A stretch of 64,000 nt of DNA from an uncultured Lachnospiraceae bacterium (GTDB lineage: Bacteria; Bacillota; Clostridia; Lachnospirales; Lachnospiraceae): NCBI GenBank assembly GCA_947627365.1, contig CANQVT010000002.1, positions 62,001 to 126,000 of the forward strand, in the 5' to 3' direction. A program made the translations under genes and the position numbers. The notes beneath the pieces were generated by a model. That model saw nothing but the letters and a program-made list of their open reading frames with translations, was not told the origin of the DNA and made no database searches. This document shows, piece after piece, positions 39,580 to 47,073 of the stretch. Positions within the stretch are counted from its first letter, which is position 1. Every line of letters starts with the position of its first letter.

Positions 39580-40245
39580 TTACCTGTTATCTTCCAGCTC
39601 TTCCCAGGAGAACTGATCCCCGCAAAGCGGCACAAAGATCAGAATACTTCTCCCGATCTCAATCTTATCATACGCGTGAAGCTCTGTCATCATAAGGACG
39701 GCCTTGCCGTTGAGCCTCACGATCCCCCTGCCGCTGCCCGGCGCGAAATAGTAGAGCTTCTCTCTCGTATCGTACGCCAGGATCGCGTGGTTCTCTCTGG
39801 AGATCGTATCGTCTCCCGTGACGGCGATGTCCATGTATGGCGCGCGGCCGATGTAATTGTTGTCCGCGTGGATCCTGAAATCCTGTCCCTTCGCCGGTCC
39901 CTCGATACACACCAGCCAGCCGACCACCGGAGTGAGCTCCTCAGCGGATCTCGCCTCCGTCCTGTCCCAGGAGCCACGGTTGCCGTCCGCCGCCTTCTGG
40001 TAGGAATCCTGCTCCCACCAGCCCTTCGCCCTCCCGTCCTCTCTCGACGGATTCGCGTCTGCATCCGGGCTCAGAAAATGTACCGGCTGCGTCTTTCCGA
40101 TATCCTCCGCTCCTCCCCTGCCGGGCGCGTCCTCCGGGTCGAGCGGAACCGTTCCCTCGAGCGCCCTCAGCCGCGCGCACTCCGGGCATTCCGGCGTCAC
40201 CGACGGGTCGTAGCTGTGTCCGTTTTTGCATTTGATGATCTCCAT
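39580..40245 (-). CDS. Zinc-ribbon FHA domain protein
   Basis: 221 residues from the ATG at 40245 (AAGGAG upstream). Residues 1-30 hold C/H pairs (CKNGH and CPECARL). After a Pro/Gly-rich linker comes an FHA domain (about 120-220): YIGRAPYMDIAVTGDDTISRENHAIL, with the phosphothreonine-binding Arg in IGRA and the conserved Ser-Arg and His. It is soluble. It probably docks onto phosphorylated kinases or substrates. It begins 49 bases downstream of the kinase-FHA gene. Confidence 0.9.
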   Translation of the reverse strand: MEIIKCKNGHSYDPSVTPECPECARLRALEGTVPLDPEDAPGRGGAEDIGKTQPVHFLSPDADANPSREDGRAKGWWEQDSYQKAADGNRGSWDRTEARSAEELTPVVGWLVCIEGPAKGQDFRIHADNNYIGRAPYMDIAVTGDDTISRENHAILAYDTREKLYYFAPGSGRGIVRLNGKAVLMMTELHAYDKIEIGRSILIFVPLCGDQFSWEELEDNR

Positions 40246-40294
40246 AATGATTCTCCTTTTTCTTCTCATAATAGTGGGTTGACAGTTACTCTAT

Positions 40295-41563
40295 TTAAAG
40301 TTCCATGACCTCAAATATCTGATTCTCTCCAATGCGGATCCCGCTCCCCGGCCTCAGCTCGTACACGAGTCCCGGCGTGATCTTCTTATAGTCCAGATAG
40401 GTGGCGCAGCCGGAACCCATATCCGTCAGGAACAGCTTCCCCCGCTCGCTCCAGACCCGGAATTGGACGTCCCCGATTCCTGCTATCCCCGGTGGGAAAT
40501 GGATCAGGCACTGCGCTTTCTTTCCCGCGTATAGGATCGGCTCCGGCCGGAAGCGCTCGTTCTCCCATATGCCGGTCCTCCCGAGCAGGATCAGACTCCC
40601 GTTTTTCGCAGCCGCCGACCCGGATGTTCCTCGGCCGCTTTCCCTTCCCACCGGCTCCCCGGTCAGCTCCGACCAGAAAACGCCTACATCCTGATACCGA
40701 TCCTTCACCGGGAGCGCCATCGCCTTCTGCAGCGCCCTTTCATCGAAATTCTCCGGCGGACGGACCCCAAGCTCCGAGAGCGTTTTCTCCCTCGCCCCGG
40801 AGAGGCGCTCGATCGCCCCTGGCGGAAGCTGCCCGGCGAGGCAGGAGTAGATCGTCACCGCCAGCGCGTAGATATCGCTCCAGGGTCCAAGATCCCCATG
40901 CAGCGAAAACTGCTCCGGTGGAGCGTATCCCCGCTTCAGGACGATCTGCGTGCTCATCCCTCCAATCCTGGTCTTCGCTGCGCCGAAATCAATCAGCTTC
41001 ACCTGTCCATTCTTGCGCAGGATCACGATATTATCCGGACTGATGTCACAGTGCACGATCCCACTCTGGTGTACCGTGCGCAGCGCGTGTACAGTCTGGG
41101 AAAATACCGGCTCCAGGTCCTCCCATCCGGCCCGGAGACCGGGCTGCCTCTGCAGAAGATGCCTCAGGTCAGAGCCGTCCAGATATTCCATCGCGTAGTA
41201 GGCGGTATTGTTTTCCCGGAACAGGTGCCTCACTTCCACGATGTTCGGATGCCCCCGGTACTGGTAGATGATCTGCGCCTCCTCCAGAAAGCGGTCCATA
41301 TATTTCTCGAAATGTTCCCTGTCCTTCCCCGAGGATACTTCCCCGGAACCTTTGACCCGGTCCGAAATTCCCGCCGGCATGTACTCCTTCAGCGCGACGC
41401 GGCAGTTCTCTCTCTCGTCCCACGCCCGGTAGGTGATCCCGAATCCACCCTCGCCGAGCGTCGATCCGATCGTATAGCGGCCGTGCAGCAAATAGCGCTG
41501 CGGCAGCGCGCGCGGAGAATTCCGGCCCGACAAAAACAGTTCTCTCAGATTTCCCTTTGCCAA
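40295..41563 (-). CDS. Ser/Thr kinase with C-terminal FHA-like domain
   Basis: 422 residues. The start is TTG at 41563, with AGGAG six bases upstream and the previous stop two bases away; the ribosome site overlaps that stop. Kinase domain about 29-295: LGEGGFG, VALKEYMP, DFGAAKT and APPEQF. The catalytic HRD is HCD (IVHCDISPDN), an Arg-to-Cys change like that of RD-negative kinases, so activation-loop phosphorylation may not be needed. Residues about 330-422 resemble an FHA fold (FRPEPILYAGKKAQCLI, then GSGCATYLDY), with the usual GR loop lost. Confidence 0.9.
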   Translation of the reverse strand: MAKGNLRELFLSGRNSPRALPQRYLLHGRYTIGSTLGEGGFGITYRAWDERENCRVALKEYMPAGISDRVKGSGEVSSGKDREHFEKYMDRFLEEAQIIYQYRGHPNIVEVRHLFRENNTAYYAMEYLDGSDLRHLLQRQPGLRAGWEDLEPVFSQTVHALRTVHQSGIVHCDISPDNIVILRKNGQVKLIDFGAAKTRIGGMSTQIVLKRGYAPPEQFSLHGDLGPWSDIYALAVTIYSCLAGQLPPGAIERLSGAREKTLSELGVRPPENFDERALQKAMALPVKDRYQDVGVFWSELTGEPVGRESGRGTSGSAAAKNGSLILLGRTGIWENERFRPEPILYAGKKAQCLIHFPPGIAGIGDVQFRVWSERGKLFLTDMGSGCATYLDYKKITPGLVYELRPGSGIRIGENQIFEVMEL

Positions 41564-41565
41564 AG

Positions 41566-43005
41566 CTATCTCCTCATTTCTCTCACAAGCCGGACGCTGC
41601 AGGTCTGATCGCCCAGGCAGACGGTACTTCCCTCATAGACCTCCGTCTCGACCTGCGCCGGAATCCTCCTCGCGTCGACGAGCGTTCCGTTCGTGGAGCC
41701 GAGATCCCTCACGCTCAGCCTGCCCGCCTGAAAGCGGAACTCACAGTGCAGGCCGCTCACCTTCGGACTGTTGCCGAGCACCAGGGAGGCTCTCGACGCG
41801 TCCCTGCCCGCACGCAGTACGCTGCCCTCACTCAAAGCGATCCTTCTGCCGGAGAGTTCTCCCGAGACGCCCTGCAGATACCACACCTCCGCGGACACGG
41901 AATTCCCAACGTCCGACAGCACCGGATTCTGATTTATGATTCCCGGAGACACCGCGTTCACCGCATTCGTCAGGCCGCCGTTTTCCTGGACACTGATCTC
42001 GACGATCTGATTCACGCCCTTGCGCAGCAGCGGAAGCAGGAAGAAGAAACCGAGCGGATACAGCACGAAGAGTATCTGCGCTGAGAGCAGGCTGCCCAGA
42101 ACCGGAACTCTCAGTATCCAAACCTCGCTCAGCGGCGTCTCCGAATTGTTCAGCGCATGCAGCAAAAACGCGGCCGCAAAGTAGATCAGCACCGGGAGCT
42201 GAACCAGATGGCTCACCCTCAGATCCTCGTCCTTCTTCACCATGGCGATCGCCCCGCCGTAGAGCGCCGCGTACAGGCCGTGTCCCACGACCCCGTTCAT
42301 CAGTCGGATCAGAGCAACCTTTATGCCATACAGTGCGGCAAGCTCATAATCTCCCTGAATCAGTATGCCAAAGTCCTCATCAACGATAAAGGCGTTAAAG
42401 CTGTACTGGATCGACTCCATCAGCGCAAATCCCGTCCCCACGGCAAATCCGATCAGGATCCCGTTGAGGATGTAGGAGCGTTTCTGCTTTTTCCTCCCCA
42501 AAAACAGGCAGACCAGCAAAAGCTTGGCCGGCTCCTCGATCACCGGGGCCAGATACGCCGGAAGATCGATCCTCTCAACCAGCAGCGCGGTGCAAAACAG
42601 CGACAGCACGCCGCCGAACAGTATCATCTTCAGAGCCTCGTACAGCGAGATGTTCCTGGGGATATTCATCTCCCACGCCATCAGAAACATCGTCAGCGGT
42701 ACCAGACAGGGAATGAGGATCAAGAGCATATACAGCGCAAGCTCATGCTGCGTCATGTAAAAGAAGCCTCCGAGGAGCGCAGCAGCCAGAGCTCCCACCG
42801 CGAAGAACCGCGCGAACAGGAACGGTTTGATCCACTCGGCCAGCATGCTTGCCCGACCCGGCGTCGTCAGCGAAGTCCCCGCGATAAACACGCGCGCCGT
42901 GTCTTCCTCCGTGTGCCTTTTGAATACATCCGAAAAAATATCTTTATAACTCAGCTCTCCCGACTCTGCCTTGCGGAAAAACGTCTTGTTATTCTTGCTG
43001 CTCAT
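41566..43005 (-). CDS. PrsW-family intramembrane protease fused to FHA domain
   Basis: 479 residues. About eight membrane helices (65-350) include the glutamate signature EEPAKLLLVC, GFALMESIQYSF and a membrane His (GHGLYAALYGG, LLHALNN), the three conserved sites of PrsW/CAAX-type glutamic proteases; in Bacillus PrsW cuts an anti-sigma factor. A C-terminal FHA domain (about 385-479) carries RAGRDASRASLVLG, SGLHCEF and LGSTNGTLVD. Fusion to FHA suggests that proteolysis responds to phosphorylated partners. AAGGAGG precedes the ATG; the kinase-FHA gene follows after 2 bases. No anti-sigma factor is in the window. Confidence 0.92.
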   Translation of the reverse strand: MSSKNNKTFFRKAESGELSYKDIFSDVFKRHTEEDTARVFIAGTSLTTPGRASMLAEWIKPFLFARFFAVGALAAALLGGFFYMTQHELALYMLLILIPCLVPLTMFLMAWEMNIPRNISLYEALKMILFGGVLSLFCTALLVERIDLPAYLAPVIEEPAKLLLVCLFLGRKKQKRSYILNGILIGFAVGTGFALMESIQYSFNAFIVDEDFGILIQGDYELAALYGIKVALIRLMNGVVGHGLYAALYGGAIAMVKKDEDLRVSHLVQLPVLIYFAAAFLLHALNNSETPLSEVWILRVPVLGSLLSAQILFVLYPLGFFFLLPLLRKGVNQIVEISVQENGGLTNAVNAVSPGIINQNPVLSDVGNSVSAEVWYLQGVSGELSGRRIALSEGSVLRAGRDASRASLVLGNSPKVSGLHCEFRFQAGRLSVRDLGSTNGTLVDARRIPAQVETEVYEGSTVCLGDQTCSVRLVREMRR

Positions 43006-43060
43006 CTTCTGATCCTCCTTTGAATATTCTCTTTCCCAGCCGCGTGCTCACGCCACAGCG

Positions 43061-44812
43061 TCACCTCTTTATCACCCGGAACGCGACCTGATGGCTGCCC
43101 ACATAAAATACCATCCCGGGATCAATGCTGTACGGCGTCTGCGCCTCCAGCTTCACTCCGTTCTCCAGGAACGTGCCGCAGCTGGAACCCAGGTCGCGCA
43201 GCAGGATCCGGCCGTCCCGTATCTCGATCCTGCAGTGTCTGCGGCTGACGCCCTTCGTGTCCTCCGGAAGCGCCAGATCCGAATTCTGCGGGTCGCGGCC
43301 GATACGGAAATTGTCGTAGATCACGATCTGCTGCCCCGCCGCCGGGCCTGACAAGCATTCCAATATGTACTGGCTTTGCCTCTGCCCCGGCCCGAGCTGG
43401 ATCGTCCCGGACGGAGGCGTGTACTCGCTTTTTTCCGAATCCGTCGAAACACTCCCTTCCGGCCGACCGGGCGAAGTTCCCTTTTTCTTCCTGTTTCCGG
43501 CCAGGAAGATCACCACCAGAATCCCGGTCAGGATCGCGATCCATGCGCTGGGCGGCAGAGTTCCTGTCCGTTCGGAAGTCTCTGTATCCTCAGGATCCGG
43601 CTCCTCCTGTTCTACCGGCTCTCCGCCGCCGGAGCCGCCGTCCTTTTCCTTCGGCTCCTCTCTCACAGGCGCTTCCGTCTCTTTTTCTTCGGTCTCCTCT
43701 TCCTCCGGCTCCTCCTTCGCCGCTGTCTCCGACTCAGCCTCCTCCGGCTCCTCCTTCGCCGCTGTCTCCGGCTCAGTCCCGGCCTCCTCCGGTTCGTCCT
43801 TCGCCACTGTCTCCGGCTCGGTCTCCTTCGGTTCGTCCGCCGCTGCCTCCCCGGGCTGCGCATCCGTTTCAACGTTTCCTTCCTCTGGCGTATCCTCTCC
43901 CGTGTATTCTCCCCAGTTTTCAAGCGCGAACAGCTCTTCGACCGCGTCTATCGGAATGTCATAGACCAGGTACTGTCCGTCCCGGTAGCCGCCGATCCCC
44001 ACTGCCTCCCCTGTCTGCGAGTCGACCACCAGAGCCCCGTTCCACATCTCTTCCACACCCAAATCCTCGTCCAGGATATAGCCGCCCTCCGTCTGCTCCA
44101 GAGAGCCCGCGATCCATCCGTTGATCATGGTGTACTGCTCTTCCTTTTGATTGTAAGCGTAAAATCCGGCCGACAGCCTGGCTTCCGGGTCGATCTCCCC
44201 CAGCGGAGCCGCCGGTTGCCCTTCGAGCGGCGAGAATCCGTAACAGACCGCCAGACCGTTTCCGAGGGGAGCCATGATTATTTCCGCGCTGCTGTCCATG
44301 TTTCCCGTCATTCTTATGTATTTCTCATAGTCGAAATCCTCGTAGTCGCCCGCCGTGAAAACGTAGGTGCATCCGTCATAGCTGACCGCGGAACAGGTCA
44401 GACCCCAGGAGTTGTCCATCTCCCTTGTTTCCAGGTTCATCGCGGGAGCAAACATGATGGCGTCCGTGTAATCCTCAGCGCCCTGCGTCTGCCGCGTCTC
44501 CTGCTTCACTTCATCCTGCAGCCGCTGATTCACTTCCGCCTGTCCCTGCTGCCCCAGCGATTCATATGTCCGCCGCTTCACCGCGTCCTGAAGCTGCCTG
44601 CCCATCTCCTCTTTCTCCCGGGCTTCAGTCGCCTCATGCCACGGCTGCTCCAGAACCTCCTGCAGCCGCTGCTTTGCCGTCTCCTGCGCCCGTGCTCCCA
44701 TGGTCTGGCACGCCAGTCCAAGCGCTGCGGCCAGCGCCGCCGTCAGCAGCCGACGACTGGTCTTTCCAAGGCTTTTACCTCCCCGCTTTCTCTCGTATCT
44801 CTCTCCGTTCAC
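43061..44812 (-). CDS. Transmembrane protein with degenerate trypsin-like ectodomain and cytoplasmic FHA domain
   Basis: 583 residues starting at GTG 44812 (AGGGAGG upstream). An N-terminal signal or anchor (about 18-42) is followed by a helical Gln/Glu-rich region, then a beta region (about 115-290) ending WNGALVVDSQTGEAVGIGGY, as at the active-site end of trypsin-like proteases but without the GNSGG serine motif. Glu/Pro-rich repeats (about 305-415, EEPEEAE-type), a membrane helix (about 422-441) and a C-terminal FHA domain follow (about 485-583: RIGRDPQNSDLAL, VSRRHCRI, LGSSCGTFL). First gene of the block; probably a sensor. Confidence 0.87.
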   Translation of the reverse strand: MNGERYERKRGGKSLGKTSRRLLTAALAAALGLACQTMGARAQETAKQRLQEVLEQPWHEATEAREKEEMGRQLQDAVKRRTYESLGQQGQAEVNQRLQDEVKQETRQTQGAEDYTDAIMFAPAMNLETREMDNSWGLTCSAVSYDGCTYVFTAGDYEDFDYEKYIRMTGNMDSSAEIIMAPLGNGLAVCYGFSPLEGQPAAPLGEIDPEARLSAGFYAYNQKEEQYTMINGWIAGSLEQTEGGYILDEDLGVEEMWNGALVVDSQTGEAVGIGGYRDGQYLVYDIPIDAVEELFALENWGEYTGEDTPEEGNVETDAQPGEAAADEPKETEPETVAKDEPEEAGTEPETAAKEEPEEAESETAAKEEPEEEETEEKETEAPVREEPKEKDGGSGGGEPVEQEEPDPEDTETSERTGTLPPSAWIAILTGILVVIFLAGNRKKKGTSPGRPEGSVSTDSEKSEYTPPSGTIQLGPGQRQSQYILECLSGPAAGQQIVIYDNFRIGRDPQNSDLALPEDTKGVSRRHCRIEIRDGRILLRDLGSSCGTFLENGVKLEAQTPYSIDPGMVFYVGSHQVAFRVIKR

Positions 44813-44868
44813 CCTTTTAACCCTCCCTGTATCCCTTCATGTTGTCTCCGATCAACTTATCTGACCAT

Positions 44869-44877
44869 AGTATAGCA
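44869..44877 (-). promoter_or_regulatory. Candidate extended -10 promoter of the kinase/FHA operon
   Basis: TGC-TATACT, an extended -10, lies 57 bases before the first gene; no good -35 is visible at 16-18 bases. Confidence 0.42.
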
Positions 44878-44922
44878 GACGGATTTTTCCCGCCGTGCAA
44901 CTTGTTTCCGAATGGAAAAGTC

Positions 44923-44949
44923 AAAAAAGACGGCAAAAAAGCCGCCGTC
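44923..44949 (-). terminator. Intrinsic terminator upstream of the kinase/FHA operon
   Basis: GACGGC/GCCGTC stem (44929-44934 with 44944-44949), followed by six T on the minus strand. It isolates the operon from transcription entering from 45-47 kb. Confidence 0.72.
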
Positions 44950-45148
44950 GCGCCCCGCTTTCATTGCGCCGTTATCCGGTTATAATGCCTCCATTCATTC
45001 AATCCTTTCTTGCGCATATGGCGCATATCCTTTATAATATTTATCAGACTTCCGTATCCGGTAACCGGGGAATGAGTTTTGCAGCCTGCAATGTAAGAAC
45101 CAGTTTAATGTCTACAAATCGAGAGAAGAAAAAAAGGAGACAAAAGAA

Positions 45149-45585
45149 ATGATTGAAAACAGGAATGTAAATATCATAACCGATGCCGACGGTAAGAAAC
45201 TGGTACTGATCAATGACATACGCTTCAAAGGAAAACGGCAGATTGATTGGGACGATGTAAAACAATACCTCAAAGGCTATGTCGGGGACTATTATGAGAT
45301 TGAGGAAAATGCAGAGCGTATCTTTATCGGTAATGACCTGCCCGAAGAATATACAGAATCAGAAAGTCGGAAGCGCCTTATGGGCGCAAACGCAAAAGCC
45401 AAAGCAAATGCTGCCACCGCCATACCAGAACTGATACAGATTGCCTCGAATCCGGCTTATGAAGAAAACCGGAAGGAAAAGCACAGTAAAAACGCCATGC
45501 CCGCCTGCTCATTAACCACGCTGAAAACGGCAAAAAATATCTATATGACATTCTTGCAATAGAAAAAGAAACGAGCAAGCCGTAA
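45149..45585 (+). pseudogene. Remnant of a mobile-element-associated gene, internal deletion and frameshift
   Basis: The first 118 codons give a normal-looking protein (RFKGKRQIDWDDVKQYL, ERIFIGNDLPEEYTESES, AKAKANAATAIPELIQIAS, ENRKEKHSKNA) which I associate with a family found beside conjugative-element genes in Firmicutes. After about position 45500 the frame changes: the original frame ends at 45562, while another frame reads ARLLINHAENGKKYLYDIL and stops at 45585, which is how the same family normally ends. About 25 residues expected in between are absent. AAAGGAG precedes the ATG, and base composition is more A-rich than the neighbours. The 45586-45774 gap shows nothing else. Confidence 0.72.
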
Positions 45586-45774
45586 CAAGATGTACGGTGA
45601 AAACCCATTTCTTATTATCAATAATAAACATTTTTACCCATACTGTCAATCCCCAATTTTAATTTTTCAATGGATTTTTTCGGGAATCTGCAAAACCACA
45701 CAGAAATTGCAGGATTTACGGCTTTAATCCCTTGCCAGAGGCAGACGCCGCTTTCATGCGGCAGCCTACAAGAA

Positions 45775-46878
45775 CTACTCCTCCGCCCCGAATAGCTCCT
45801 CCACGACGCGCTCCATCCTCCGGCTCATATCGTCGTCGCCCTGCGGCTTCAGACAGTACAACACCAGATAGTCGAACGGGTTGCGCGGATCCATGCGGCT
45901 CATCCCACACTCTTCCATCATCGCGTTCAGTCTGCGGCAGTGCTCCTCCAGCGCCTCCTTCGGCGTAATATATTCTTCGTCCAGCTCGTCGTACTCGAGA
46001 TCCCAGATTCCGCCCGTGATGATATAGAGCAAAAGCAGCACCTTCCGCGACACATCCTCGCTGCGGCTCTGCATCGCCTTGATGTTCCTGCTCCCGGGCC
46101 AATATTTCTTTATTACCTTCTGCATGTCACTGTAGGAGACCATCTTCCTGCTCTGCGGCATCTTCATGCGCAGGTAATGCTCCGCGACGTACTCCAGAGA
46201 ATATGCCTCCTCCTGCTCCTCCCCGCCCACAAGAAGATCCAGCATCTTCCGAAAATACTGGTAGGCTGTGTTGTGATACGTTCCGAGGTTCGCGCTCTGC
46301 TGCAGCAGAAAACCGATAACATCCTCCCCCGGCGGCAGGTTCTCGAAACGAAGGCGCATGACCTGCGTGCGCACGTTCTGTCCCGGCCGGCTCTCGCCTT
46401 TTTGCTCCGCGAAAATCCGCGCGTTCTCACAGGCAGTCCGGTAGCTCTGGTGATTGCGCAGCGAAAACGCGTAGATCATCTCCCTCTCGTTGCGGTAATG
46501 GATCCCTTGCTCCACGGTCTGCAAAAGCAGCGTGTCCGTCTGCTTCTCGTCGAGCCCGAGCGCAAAGGCGATGCGGAAGATCTCCTCACGGTCAGAAGGA
46601 ACGTTTTTATCCATCACCCAGTTCTGTACCTTCCTGCGGACGCTGTCCGCCTTCGCGTCTTTTCCATCCTCCTGCGCGCAGAGGATCAGGCCCTCGATCA
46701 GTCTGGGCTCCAGATCCTTCGCAGGATACAGACGGCGCAGGTTCCCCGAAAATGTACGCAGTTTCATCCCAGAATTCAGGAAAGCCACCGCCTGCTTCGG
46801 GGTAAGATCCCCCTCCGCAAGATAATCCCACTGTTTTGCGGATATCTCCGTAAACTGCTCCCGAAATTCCTTCTCCAT
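45775..46878 (-). CDS. Helical HTH-like regulator, unknown function
   Basis: 367 residues, almost all helical, with no membrane segment. The part about 90-145 (IFRIAFALGLDEKQTDTLLL, YRNEREMIYAFSLRNHQSYRTA) matches the late pattern of the HTH protein at 21528-21989, so both probably belong to one regulator family. The rest (150-367) includes a conserved-looking YSLEYVAEHYLRMKM and a C-terminal DPRNPFDYLVLYCLKP. It lies just upstream of the kinase/FHA operon on the same strand, separated by a pseudogene and a terminator. It might control that block; this is inference from position. Confidence 0.7.
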   Translation of the reverse strand: MEKEFREQFTEISAKQWDYLAEGDLTPKQAVAFLNSGMKLRTFSGNLRRLYPAKDLEPRLIEGLILCAQEDGKDAKADSVRRKVQNWVMDKNVPSDREEIFRIAFALGLDEKQTDTLLLQTVEQGIHYRNEREMIYAFSLRNHQSYRTACENARIFAEQKGESRPGQNVRTQVMRLRFENLPPGEDVIGFLLQQSANLGTYHNTAYQYFRKMLDLLVGGEEQEEAYSLEYVAEHYLRMKMPQSRKMVSYSDMQKVIKKYWPGSRNIKAMQSRSEDVSRKVLLLLYIITGGIWDLEYDELDEEYITPKEALEEHCRRLNAMMEECGMSRMDPRNPFDYLVLYCLKPQGDDDMSRRMERVVEELFGAEE

Positions 46879-46984
46879 CTCTTTCCTCTCCTGCCCGCTG
46901 CAGGCTCCCGCACAGCTGTGTATATCCTGATCACCTGTCTTGTCTTCCGTGCGGCCGCCGCATCATTGTCCATACTATATTGAC

Positions 46985-47013
46985 AGTATAATCTTTTTGT
47001 CGCTTTCTGTCAC
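46985..47013 (-). promoter_or_regulatory. Promoter of the helical regulator gene
   Basis: GTGACA (47008-47013), 17-base spacer, TATACT (46985-46990), minus strand. Confidence 0.65.
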
Positions 47014-47073
47014 TAATTTATTACTGTTCAGACCAGGCCAAAGCACTTGCCGCTGAGGCAGTAAAAAAGTGAT

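Noticed and set aside
32982-44812. Type VII secretion or TerY-P module
   Set aside because: No WXG100 protein, EccC-type ATPase or von Willebrand domain is encoded within or beside the block.
43376-44875. 499-codon plus-strand frame
   Set aside because: Antisense to the trypsin-like/FHA gene; Leu/Arg/Phe repeats mirror its Glu/Pro repeats.
47040-47066. Hairpin just past the ABC-F stop
   Set aside because: The T-run is on the wrong side of the stem for the minus-strand gene.
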